Shown here: positions 22,232 to 35,631 of the stretch, in pieces
Numbering within the stretch: position 1 is the first letter of the stretch
Layout of the letters: the number at the start of each line of letters is the position of its first letter
Assembly (NCBI RefSeq): GCF_002775205.1
Contig: NC_036458.1
Coordinates: 2,882,560 to 2,946,559, forward strand
Direction of reading: 5' to 3'
DNA length: 64,000 nt
Origin: Xiphophorus maculatus
Lineage: Eukaryota > Chordata > Actinopteri > Cyprinodontiformes > Poeciliidae
Translations under genes and position numbers: made by a program
The notes under the pieces: generated by a model
The model's database searches: none
Seen by the model: only the letters and a program-made list of their open reading frames with translations
Told to the model about the DNA's origin: nothing

Positions 22232-22498
22232 TATAAAAGATCAACCGAGAATGTTTTACTTTCCGGGATGTTCCTGAACTCACCACCCACAGAAAACTAA
22301 ACTCAGCAGATAAGCCAGCTTCTAGTTTTATTTTCTATCAGCAGGAAACAGCAGCTCAGAGCGTTAAACACACACCGCCAGCTGTCAGTCATCTGTCAGG
22401 ACACACACACACACACGCCCACACACACACGCAGACAGACAGAGTGGAGTTATAAAGGCGTGTTGAAGCATCTCTGGTTCAGTCTCCAGACAGGTGAG
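22232..22498 (+). promoter_or_regulatory. itga2b: Promoter of itga2b with GATA and ETS motifs
   Basis: TATAAAG lies at 22451-22457, 42 bp before the ATG, leaving a very short 5' UTR. Upstream are AGATAAG (GATA consensus, 22308-22314), CTATCA (reverse GATA, 22335-22340) and TTCCGG (reverse ETS core, 22261-22266). GATA-1 and ETS factors are the known drivers of mammalian ITGA2B in megakaryocytes, so this combination fits thrombocyte expression. A second TATAAAAG is at 22232-22239. Confidence 0.5.
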
Positions 22499-25400
22499 AT
22501 GTGTGTCTTCAGGTGTGTGTGTGCGCTGCTGTGTGTCACGGCAAGTGTGTGTCTGAACCTGCTGGAAAAACCAGTGATGTTCAGTGGACCAGCAGGAAGT
22601 TTGTTTGGATTCTCCATCGACTTCCACTCCTTCAACAACACGTAAGTTCTTCACTTTATCTGGTCTGTTTACCTGAAACAAAGAATAAAATCGTCACCAG
22701 GTGAGTCACAACACCTGGAAAAAACGTTGTCAGCCATTTTCACTGAAGATCTTCTGAGGTTTGTCTCCACTGGCTGTCTTCTCCCATTTCTATTCTTGAA
22801 AAGAAATACTAAAAATGAATTTTTTAATGTTGCCACGGATTCTCGGTTTTATTTAGTTTTGGACTTTAACTAGGCCGCTATAACACTTGATATATTTTGA
22901 TCTAGAGCACATTGTAAGAAGGTGACCTCGATCCCAGTCGTCTGCAGCTTCTCACCGGTTTTCTCCAGGATTGTCCTGTGTTTAGTTTACTTTAACTTCT
23001 AAGTTTTTACACTAATCTGCTCAGATTAACGTTGGTCTAATCTGAGCAGATTACATTCTTCTACATCTTTGCTGTGTTTCTTACATGGCTTGAAGCAAAC
23101 TGCAAACAGGACTTCTATATTGGGGTTATGTTTGTCCAAAAGAAATAAAAAATTGAAACTAAAATATATATATATATATTTTTAATCAGTTTTATCTTTT
23201 TTCTTTGGTACAAACTTTATGTCCCCAATTTATCTTCATACTTCCGTTTCTTCAATAACTGTCCCATATCGATGGACTTATTTGGTAATTATGGCGCCAT
23301 CTAGAGGCTTTGCTGTGAAACTGTGACTAGAAAACTGAAAAAATGACCACATCCTGATGAAAACACTTTCTTGTTGTTGATATTAGGAGATTGGTAAGTC
23401 AAATTCAGCTTTATTGCCAATTTGCGATATATTCCACATTTAACATTTTGAATGTTTTATGTTAAAATCTATGTTGGTTTTTGTATGTGAATCTCTAGTT
23501 TTTAATGAACCAAAGTACAACTGGGTATATTTTACCAAAACTGTTTGCAGGACAACAGCTTTGGTCAGAAAGCAAGAAGGACATGAATAGATTTTAAATG
23601 GTCTAGCAATGCATTCTGGGTACAGAAAAAAAACATAATTAACTACACCTCATCAGGGGTGAAGAATGTGAGGAGAAGAAATGAAACAGACTCCATTATT
23701 TTCAAAATAAGGGCATGAATATAGATGGCTAACTACTTGAACATTCAATACCCAAACCCTCAACACAGATTTTGAACTTTATTCAGCTGAATGTTTACAA
23801 AACAACCAAGTAAATTAGCGCTTTAGAATTTGTCCAGAAATATTAATTTAGTGGAAGCTAAGTGCGCTAAATATTTTCAACCAGCAAAAACGATAAAGTG
23901 CTAATTGGAGAATTAGCTCCGCATTTAGCGCATTAGCTCTGGGTGTTACTGTGATAGCACCAGATCTTTGTTTGGGTTTGGATTGTGAATGAGACGAACA
24001 GAGAAGATTCAGATGTGCAAATCGCTGGTGCTCACCGTGAGGTCAGGTCATTTACGGCTGGAAGGAGCTCAGATGTTTTGGTTCTGCAGGTTCTTCGTTG
24101 TGATTGGAGCTCCCAAAGCCAACACCAGCCAGCCCGGGGTCACAGAGGGAGGGGGCGTGTTTCTGTGCACCTGGTCACCTGATGGAGCCTGTGACATCAT
24201 CGATTTTGACCTGACAGGTGAGTTTATGATTTGTTCTGCCCAGAATGTCTTTTGGAAATTCTGAGTGATTGGACCAGAAATGACCCGTCCGATTTTTACA
24301 CCTGATGTTATGATGTTACCTGTCTGACTCTCCTGTCGTTCACAGGTGATGAGGAATACAGCCTCTCAGGTCTCAGGTTTCACTCCTTTAAGAGCGGGCA
24401 GTGGTTTGGAGCTTCTGTTCGCTCAGTCGGCAGCACACACCTGCTGGTGAGAGAACACGGGGTTAAAAACGTTTCCATATCATGACAGACAATACGGCAA
24501 AATATGTACAAGAAACATTTAATTTTCCATTTGTTTTCCTCACTTTTATTTACAATTCAGTAATTATTACTCTAATTTAGCTTCTAATTTTAGTTAGCAA
24601 TGAGGTCTTTAGTGGAAATTTTTGTCAGATAATGAATTGTGACGTTATTAATGTGATGTTGAATATATTACCAGTTAAAATTTTACAATTATCAATTTCC
24701 AACAGAATTGGTGTCAAAGGTTTGTGCAACAAAATTTTTTATTTGTGCCACTGTCAATTGAGAAATACTAATAGATATTTCAAGAGACCATAAAAGGTCA
24801 ACCTGAGCCTCACCTTCTTCAAACCAGACAAAACTGGAGCCAACAACTCGACTACGTTTATGCAGCAAAACCATTTTTTGTGCTGCTTTTGCCTAGAAGA
24901 TATTAATGAAAGTTTAAAGGTCGAAAGGTCAACCAACCCCTTCCCACCATCATCAAATCTAACAAAATTGTTTGTGCAGCAAATTTCTGTTTGTTTGTGC
25001 TGCTATAATTTTAAAGATATTAGTAAATATTTTCAGATGTCATGAAAGGTCAAACAGACCAACACCTTCTTCAAGTCAAAGTTGTAGTCAATCAACTTGA
25101 CAACATTTGAGCCGCTTTGTGCAGCCAAAAACATTTGTTTGTGCTGCTCCTATTTTGAAGATATTAATGAAAGTTTAAAGGTCAAAAGGTCAACCAGCCC
25201 CCTCAGAACATCACCCAAATCTAACAAAATTGGTGTCAAATTTCTGTTCTTGCTTGTGCAGCAAAAAATGTCATTTGTGCTGCATTTATTTTGAAGATTC
25301 TGATGATTACCTCTGGAAACTTTGTAAATAATATCTTTAAAATAAATTTTTTTTCCCTCATCTGCCATCCAGCTTTCTGATGAGCCCTAGCGCCCTCTGG

Positions 25401-28400
25401 CGGCCTAACTTTGAAAAACACTGCACTAGAACATGACTGGCACCTTCGTCTCAGCAGGACTTGTGATTTGTGATGTTTTTAAAGGAAATAGAGACTTCCT
25501 GTGTGTTTCTCCACCTCCAGGCGTGTGCGCCACTCTTTCATTGGAACGTCAACCAGAAAGAGGCAGAGTCAGGGAAAACACCTGTAGGAAACTGTCTCCT
25601 ATTGGACCAAATGACCAGGAGCGCCACACCTTTCTCTCCCTGCAGAGGGGCCTTGATGGAGGACGACTACACGCAGAGTAGCAACAGTAAGACACACGGA
25701 CGTCTGGAAGGAAAACCTTAAACAGCCTCAAAGGCTGAAACTGTCTTTTGTTGTCTAGGAAACGATCAGCGCTACTGTGAGGTTGGCTTCAGCACTGACA
25801 TCACCAAGGTGATGTGGTCTTCCTGTTTCCTTTCTAGGATTCTAACGTTCATCAGAGTTGTATAGTAACTAGTTACATTTACTCAGTTACGTTTACTTTT
25901 TTTTTAAATTACTTTTAGGATTGTTTTTACTCTGCTGCACTTTTTACTTTTACCTTCCTAATTTTATTATGAAGTATCTCTACTCATACTAGAGTACAAA
26001 TTCTGAATTTTCTACCGACTGAGTGAAAAACAAACACATTTTAAGCAAAAAATTCACCAGACACAGACACACACCTGCAGTTTTTGTTAAAGTTTAATAC
26101 GTTTTTTTATTGAAAGTGATTTGGAAACATTTTCTTTTGACTGATTTCATTATTTTTTGTTACTTATATGAATTATTGTCATTTTTGTCCTTAAAATACC
26201 AAAATTTACACTTTACTTTATATTTTGATGATGTAATGTTTAAATATTAAATAATTGTTAATTTGATTAGTTACTCGAGAAGACTTTTTACTAAATAATT
26301 TTTACTCTTACTTGAGTAAAAATATGTTGAGGTCATGGCGCTTTTAGTTGAGTACAACTTTTGGTTTCTTTACCTACCTCTGATGTTCATGTAATCTTAA
26401 TTAAAGTTTCATAAGTTTTTAAGGATTTCTTTGGATTTTAGCTGCTTTTCCTCTCATCTACTTTCTACGGTACGGAGCCCTCTAGGGGACATGGGGATTT
26501 TTTTTTCTTTTGCGTTCCCTCGCAAAACTTTTGCGTTCCCTCGCAAAACTTTTGCGTTACCTCGCAAAACTTTTGCGTTACCTCGCAACACTGTACTGGT
26601 CAGTTATGCAGCATAATTGAATACTGCAAGCCTTTCCTACGGTGGGCGCCGTACTTTATGCTTTAATATAAGGTTATGTGAGGTATTTCCATGAATTTTA
26701 GTATCTTTTTGTGAAATATCTGAAGTTTTATATCTTTCCTTAGGATAGAAAGGCACCACAAACCTACGATATAAACAGAAACTTTCCGTAAGTAGGAAAG
26801 AAATAAAAACACATTATAATTTGGACTATTTCTGAGTTATTATCGCGGTTAATAAATCATCTGACAGTTTTGATTGTGTCTCTGTTGTGTTCGTAGTCTG
26901 AATGGTTTAAAGAGCTGCTTTCAGTCCCGCTCCATCTCAGCCTTAACAGACATAAACATGCAGTAATAAATCGATTTTCAATCAGTGTTTTGCACCAAGC
27001 AGTTTTTACTGTTAACAAGTTTTTATTATTAAAAACACGACAAACTAATGATGGTAAAGGGCCGCACTGGGTTAACTCGGGGAATCTCATCTGTCTGTGT
27101 ATCAATCAACTCCAAACCTTTTCTTTGTTCTGTCACAATTATCGATTAATTCCATTTTGATGATCAGGCTCCAAACTTTGCAAGGACTGACCGCCCCGCT
27201 CACCGCTTCCTAATACACACAAAGCCAGTATCCTTCCCATTCATACCTGGTGACGTCACTCCCACGTCGACACACCTAAGTGTCAAAGCCGCTGCTCCTG
27301 TCATATCAATAATTACTTATTTCATTCATATGGCTCTTACAGAGCCTCAGTGAAAACTTGTTTATTATTATTAGCTGTTTGGTGCAAAACACTGATTGAA
27401 AATCGATTCATTTATTACTGCATGTTTATGTCTGTTAAGGCTGAGATGGAGCGGCACTGAAAGCAGCTCTTTAAACCATTCAGACTACGAACACAACAGA
27501 GACACAATCAAAACTGTCAGATGATTTATTAACCGCGATAATAACTCAGAAATAGTCCAAATTATAATGTGTTTTTATTTCTTTTCTACTTACGGAAAGT
27601 TTCTGTTTATATCGTAGGTTTGTGGTGCCTTTCTATCCTAAGGAAAGATATAAAACTTCAGATATTTCACAAAAAGATACTAAAATTCATGGAAATACCT
27701 CACATAACCTTATATTAAAGCATAAAGTACGGCGCCCACCGTAGGAAAGGCTTACAGTATTCAATTATGCTGCATAACTGACCAGTACAGTGTTGCGAGG
27801 TAACGCAAAAGTTTTGCGAGGTAACGCAAAAGTATTGCGAGGTAACGCAAAAGTATTGCGAGGTAACGCAAAAGTTTTGCGAGGGAACGCAAAAGAAAAA
27901 AAAAATCCCCATGTCCCCTAGAGGGCTCCGTACTCCGTAACTTTCTGCTATTCGTCTACTGGAAATAACTTTTTGATTCTGAAACGGTTTTATTCCCAAT
28001 TTGTCCCGTTTTCCCAAGGAATTTTAGAGAATTGTGTCTTGGAGTAACTTTAAAAGGTATAAAGAAAATGTTGCTTTCTAAGAGTGAAACTATAAAGAAA
28101 TGGAGGATGTATCTAAACCTTTAAACAGGACTGATGATGCTAACTTTAGCCCTCTCTGTTCAGGACGGTCGGTTGGTGCTTGGAGCTCCAGGAAGCTTCT
28201 ACTTCCAGGGTGAGGGAGACCCCTGCTGGCTGTTGATTGTAACTACACCAGTTTACAAATGGTATTAGGGAAAGTTTCCTGTTCAGGCTTAATGATGTCA
28301 CTAAGGATAATTAAATATCTGCAGTTAATCCAGCAGTATAGACTCAAGAAGACCAGTTTAACAGCTACACCAGTTATTTTAATCAACTGGATGTGAGTGA

Positions 28401-31400
28401 ACATGAAACGGTGCAGAAATCCAGCAGTCAGACTGATGCCTTTAAGTGGAATAATTTTCTATAAAGTTTAACACTCACTGCTGATTTCAGGTCAGGTGAT
28501 CACAGTGGGTGTCAGTGACATCATCAACAGTGGACAGAGTGATAAACCCATCCAGTATGTGGCTGGAATCCACCAGTCAAATGAGCAGGAAGGTTACGAC
28601 CTTTACCGAGGTGAGTGACACATTATGCTGAAATCCTTTGAAAAAGGGCTTTTATTCTGAAAGGTACACATCTTTCATTGGTTAAGCTTTGGTATTTAAA
28701 TAGACTTTTTTGAAAAGGGCCGTAAGATTTTTTATGAACTGTTAAAAAGTTTACAAAAGTATCATTAAAAGCCTGAAATATACTGTATTTCATGTGTTCA
28801 TCAGCTTTTACTTTGAAGGGCTAGCAATATGTATGCAAATCTCCTACTTTTAAAAAGCTGAAAGAGACCAGTGTTTCCAAACTAGAACAGAATTTTCTAG
28901 ATAATCTTTAAAACCGCACAAAGAAATATCTGCAGGTTTTTAGCAGAAGACGGTTTCTTCTGCTGTCTTTATGGAAGCATAAAGTCACATGAGAAAAGCT
29001 AAAAAGTGTTTTTTTTTACTCTGTAATTTTTCCTGTTCTGCTGTGCAGCACATATTGCAGTCGTTTTATAAAAACAGATGAAGTGTGATTTATTTCTACA
29101 TGTCTGTCAGGTTACTCAGTGGCCAGTGGTTTGTTGACTGGAGACGCCACAACAGGTCAGTAAATCTAATCTAATCTAATGTAGTGAGATTTTTCTTTTC
29201 CTAACGTTTTCGTTTGTGTTCACCAGATTATGTGGTCGGGGTTCCAAATGACAGGAACACGGCAGGAACAGTAAGTTTTTCCCGTGTTGTTTGGGTTGTA
29301 ATGAACTGAGTCTGTGACTCTGATGAAGGCGATGCTCAGAGAGACTCTAATGTTGGTCTGCTCTACCAGGTGAATATCTATGATGGCAGGATGGCCGGCT
29401 CTCTGAGAGTTCACCATACCTTCCTGGGGACTCAGGTGAAAAGTCAAACTGTTCTGCTCTGTTTGGATGCTAATGAACTGGAGCTAAGATGTCTCCGTCT
29501 CCTCTAGGTGGCGTCCTACTTTGGTCACAGCGTCGCCGTGGCGGACATCAACAGTGATGGGTGAGAAGTTACACATCTGGTAGATTTACTGTTTGTCTGA
29601 AAAGATGGAGACTGGATCTATTTTCTGGTGTGACTTTGGTTGTGTTGTTGGTTTCCGGTGCAGTCTGGACGACGTGCTGATCGGAGCGCCTCTCTTCATG
29701 GACAGAGTGATGGGGCAGCTGCAGGAGAGAGGGCAGGTCTGAACACTGAGTCCAAGTTTTCCTTAAGTCTCATGTTTCAGTCTGTCTGTCAGCTTTTCTG
29801 TGTCTTTGCTGTTTTATTTCAAAATGCTTCACAGGCAATAGTCTTCAACCTCATTTGCATCGACTGGTTTGAACAAAAATCCTTAGTTATGTCCTAAGGT
29901 CATCCATCCATCCATCCAGGGTAATGATATTCTCCAGCTCATCCTGGAGTATCACAGGGTACTCTCATGTAGTCTCTCCAGAAACGTCTTGGTCTAACTG
30001 ATAGTCCCTTTCCAGTGGGATGTGCTTGGAAAATCTCCAAAACAATGCATTTGTTATTCATGACCTTATCAACAGACATGCTGAGTTTTAAGTGAATTTC
30101 TTTGCTTGTTTCAAAATAAACCATCAATCTGAATGTTTCTCTGTTCAGGTCCTTTTATACCTGCAGAAGAAAAAGTCCTCCTTCTCCTCACAGCCTGACC
30201 AATCACTGATCGGTCAGTCGATCTATGGCCGGTTTGGCTCCGCCCTCTCCGTGCTGGGTGACCTGGACATGGATGGTTACCAAGGTAACCAAGTATCCAG
30301 CTTTTCAACATCATAAACCTTCTAGCTTCAGAGCGCTAATCCAACACTACCCCTCTGTGTGCAGATGTTGCGGTTGGGGCTCCATGGTCAGATGGAGGTG
30401 GTGGCCAGGTGTTTATTTACTTGGGCAACAGCAACGGCCTGTCGGCTACGCCCTCGCAAATTATTAACAGCCCATTACTTAGCAGCAGGTCAGCGTTTGG
30501 ATTTTCTCTCAGGTCAGGTGTGGATCTCGATGGGAACGGATATCCAGGTATGTTCAGGAGCTCTGGCTTATTGTTTAATAATTACTGATCAATAATCAGC
30601 TGCTGCTTGTGTGTTTGTAGATCTGCTGGTTGGAGCGTGGGGTGCAGACCAAGCCTTTCTCTACAGGTGATTCTCCACAGTTTCAATTTTTTTTACAAAA
30701 GAACTTTATGTTTTGAATGGCTAAAATTGAGTAAGGTTATTTAATAAAGCCATTATCAATAGTCCAATGTTGATTGGCTGATAAGGCCCTTGTGTTGCTA
30801 CTTCACTCCAGTAAAGCTTGGCTTTGTGTGTTCAGGTCTCAGACTGTGATCCGGTCCAGAGTTTCTGTCTCACTGCTACCAGACTTCCTGAATCCAGATG
30901 TTAAACTGTGTCATCACAAAAACACACCAGTTTCATGGTAATTAAGCAACTATTCAAGAGTTTTCATTGACTTGGATTTTTAAATCAAGAACAACAAACT
31001 TTACTCAGTTTATTTAAAGTCAATCTTTCTATAGCCAATTATTCCTGCTCAAGTTTGAGGGAAAATTGTGATTGGTATAATTCTGCTCAGTCAATTTTAA
31101 ACCATGACAGTTCAGTACAATCCAAGCCTCCACAATCACTTGTTAACACATGCAGTTAGTTTCTGATTGGTTTGACTTTTGCCAGTGTAAGGTTTTTAAA
31201 TGCCGTCTCATTACCCAGTTCTGTTTCCAGTTTAGACTTGGTTTAATCTAATAATACAAGAGTCAGAACAAGCCACATGAATTGCCAACTGAGCATCTCT
31301 CAGCATACATATGTGTGGACGTATCTATCTCAGAGATCTACATCCAATGTAGATGTAGGTAAATTTCAAACTCTTGTGGCTCAAGAAATGGATAAACCAC

Positions 31401-34400
31401 CTCAATAATCTTCTGGAAACCAGTTCTATTACTTAAAGCACCAGTTCTATCAATAGTTAGATTCTCTGAATATCTGATGAGGAGTTATTGTCTAAAATCA
31501 GTCTCTTTTTATGCTCCCTTAACTCATATAGTCAGTGTGTTCACAAAGTGAAGCATTTCTACACTCTAACCAGTGCTGATAAAGCTGAAACTTCTCTGAA
31601 ACAAAAATGTAAATTCAGCTTCCCTGGATTAGGTGATGGTAGGTTTATTCCTGTATAAAGATGCTAGATGAGTATCAGTATAAGTATCTAAAAAGCTTTT
31701 TGTGTAGAGATTTTTTGGTATCTGAGTGTTAAAGATGTTAGAATGAGTTTCAATATAAAGTCATATGTCATCTGCATATCATTAAACTTCAGGATATTAT
31801 TCTTTTTTACATCTATCTGCGTTTCTGTTGGTGTATCTCCTCAGTTTTGCTGTCCGAATGTGCGTCTATGTCTCTGGTCACAGAATCCCTCAGCAGACAG
31901 GTAAAGGTGTCTTTAGGGGTATTTCAGAATATGTTAATATCAGTAATCTAATTCTGTCTGTCTGCTGGCTGGTGGTGGCAGCTCTAAGGGTGGAGCTACA
32001 CCTGGATATGATGAAGCAGCCAATGGCACGAAGAACTCTGCTGCTGTCAAACAATCAGCCTCAGACGTCAATGGAGCTGGTTGTAGAGAGGCAGGTGGGC
32101 TTGGTCTGTACCAATCACACAGCATACCTGAGGGTGAGTGGACAAACTAATTACGTGAGCAGAATCACACCTGTATCTGCTGCAGGTGGAATCAATGTTG
32201 TAGAGACCTGAGCTCTTTGAATTTTCACATCATGGAGACATGGCTGAGGTTTGATAGGAATGTTGGTGCAGAAACTTTATGCTGTTCTGTTTGTGCGTTT
32301 AGTCTGAAGAGGAAGTTCAGGATAAACTGAGTCCGATCTTCATCACTGCTGAGATCAGCCTCCTCAATTCTACCCAGAATGCTCTGCTGCATGGTCAGAC
32401 ACACTCAACAGTCCAGGTGAGTCAGCCTACTTCCTGCCAGAGGAGGGAACTGAACTCAGGACCAGAGTTTCAGTGAACATAAAGATAACCACAGAGTGTC
32501 TGTGTGTCTTATAGAGCCGGCTGATTCTGGACTGCGGGGACGATAACATTTGCATTCCTGACCTGAAGTTGAGCGCTAAACCGTGAGTCAACAGGATATT
32601 GATGAGGAAATCCACTAAGAATTTCAATAATTGGAAGAAAGCCTGCAAAATACTGAGAGATGAAGATGGAACAGCTACAGAAATAGCTATGTCATCAGCA
32701 TATACAGTACAGACCAAACGTTTGGACACACCTTCTCATTGAATTCAATTAGATAGTGTGTCCAAACTTTTGGTCTGTACTGTAAATGCATCCCCGATTT
32801 AAATAACCAATTTCTGGATAGTGGTTAAAGAACTGAAGGCGGACATATTGTTTTGTGTGTCTCACGGTGTGTGTGACGTTAGTGTATCAGACAGCGTGTT
32901 GATCGGAGACGATCAGTCCCTGTTGTTGTTGGTGTTGGCTACAAATGATGGCGAGGGCGCGTATGAGACCGAGCTGGTGGTCCAACTCCCTGAACACACA
33001 CACTTCCAGAGCTGTCAGGTGAGATGGTCTCACACACACTGATAAAAATTAACCGCTTAAACAGCCAATAAGAACAGTCCTGTCGGGTTTTACTTTGCAG
33101 GGTGAAAACCGACTGGTGTGTGTTCAAAGGAAAGAAAACCAGACGGTTGTTGTCACCTGTGACCTCGGGAACCCAATGAAACACAGACAGAAAGTGAGTG
33201 AATCTCCAATTCCTCTAAAGCAGATGTGGGTCAGTTTCATCCTAAAGGTTGCAAGGTTTCAAACATCTGATTCAAATCATAAAATTATCTTCCAACTGTG
33301 GTTAAGTAGGAAAACATCTAAAAGATGCAGAACTTCAGACCTGGAGGTTTGGAGTTGCTAACCCCTGCTGTAAGCACTGTAGCGCTCATGATGCTAAGCA
33401 AACTCTAATCTTTAGTCCGCTGGGATTGGAGTCAAACCAATATGAGGAAACTATAGGCGTAGAACAATCCTTTAGTGATTATGGCTCCTTTACCTGCAGG
33501 TCCAGACTGGTCTCCTCTTCAGCGTCGGCAACCTGGAGGAGGTGGACAGTCACATCACCTTCAGCCTAAGAATGCGAAGGTACAAACTCTGCCTGGTACC
33601 CTGGGTTTACTGCTGAAAGCTCATATCCCTTTGTCTTACTCTCTGTCCACCTTTCCGTACCAGTAAGAACTCTGTGAACTCCAGCAGTAACCATGTGACA
33701 GTGAAGGTTCAGGTGAAGGCCGAGGCCACACTAGAGATCAGAGGGTATAACTCAAAACTAAAACTTTTCTGGATTTAATACCAGATGTACAGATTGACTG
33801 TAGTAAGGTTTTGGTGTCTCTGCAGGGGATCCGTCCCTTCAGACGTCCTCTTGCCCCATCCGGACTGGCAGCCAGTAGGCAACCCTATAAGTCTGGAGGA
33901 AGTCGGGCCACTGATGGAGCACGTGTATGAGGTGAGGTTAACGTCTGGTAATGAGGTATATTAGCAGGACTTGGAAGAAACAAGACCAGCATTGGACCCA
34001 GCTCATGAAACTGATTTGGTGGGAGGTTATCCAGTTCAGAGAGTCACTCCTGGTCAGGTAGACTTCAGGTGAACATTTCTGTCATATCTTGTTGAGACCC
34101 CACTGCTTGATGTTGCTTTGACTTATCTTTGGAGGCATTAGGACAGGCTGGACCTGAACATGAGGTAGACCAGTAGGAGCTTTGCTGGTTTACTGCTGTG
34201 GACTGGAAGTCCAGGTTCTGGTGGATCTGAAACTCCAGTCACCAGCTGGTGAAGGCCAACATGCTGTTCATCAACTGACATTGATGTTATTGATGATTCT
34301 GGTTTGTAGATTAGAAATCAGGGTCCCAGTTCTGTCAACGCCCGACTGACCGTGGACTTCCCTTCTACCTGGCGACATCACTTCCTGCTCTACGTCATCT

Positions 34401-35572
34401 CCACCCCGTCAGAAGAGTCCTTGAGTTGTCAGACACTGAACACATCAGACGTGATGCCTTTAGAGGTAAAACAACGTCATGTTTCTTTTTATTAATGGAA
34501 CTTAACCCTCACCTGTCTATAGTTCACCTGTCTTACTCTCATCTGTCTACAGCTCGTAGATAACTCCAGTCTTACTGTAGTTTCTCAGCCCATCCAGCAG
34601 GAGGAGACAAACTCACTCGAGCAAACAGTCCATGTGGTAAAAACAGTTTTATTCCTTAATGGTCGCTTTATGAAAGCCACTAATTTGTGATATCTCCTTC
34701 CTCTGCACACCTGAACACACCTTCAGGTTACTGAGAAGTATTACAGGTGTGTGTTCCTCTGATCTGAGGCTGACTTACGTTTGTTTCAGAACTGCAGCAG
34801 CAGTGAGACGGGGTGTGTCCGGTTTGAGTGTGATGTCATGGATTTGGGGCGGGGCTTTAGCGCAGTGGTAAAAATCTCAGCTCGGCTAAATTTGCACACA
34901 CTCACACAGGTAGGCTTGAACACACACACGCACACGCCCACACACACACGCACAGAGGTGAGGGTTCTGTTGTCATTTTGTGTTTTGTCCTTCAGACCTC
35001 CTATCTGAACTATGACCTCGTTTCTTCTGCCTCTTATGATGTCATCAGTGCATCATCAAAGGTCCAACCACTGCTGCTTACAAGTGGACACACACAGGTA
35101 ATCAATAACCATTAAATCAATAAATAATACCCCGCAGAACCCAGAAGTGTGTGTGTGTGTGTGTGTGTGCACAGGCTCAGCTCAGTGTGGTGTGGCGTCC
35201 TCCTGATGGGGAGAAACCCGTTCCTATTGGCTACATCATCCTGTCAATCATCTCTGGACTCCTCCTCCTCTTCCTCCTCTGTTTCATCTTCTGGAAGGTA
35301 TCAATCAATCAATCAATCGGTCAATCAGTCAATCAGTCGGTCAGTTTCCTTTTCAGCAGGTTCCCTTTTTTGGTTTAATTAATGAGTTTCTGGTTGAATC
35401 AGTGACGTTTTGGTTTAATCTCAGTAATAGCTGTTGCTCTGACCTTTGACCTTCTGTTCAACCTGAAGATTTGGTGCAGAACTTGATAGAGTTGAAACTC
35501 ACACTATTGGTTTTAAATTGTTCTCCACATGACGAGTTCACACCCCTCCATCTTATTAAAGTTTCCTCCATC

Positions 35573-35631
<59 letters not shown>

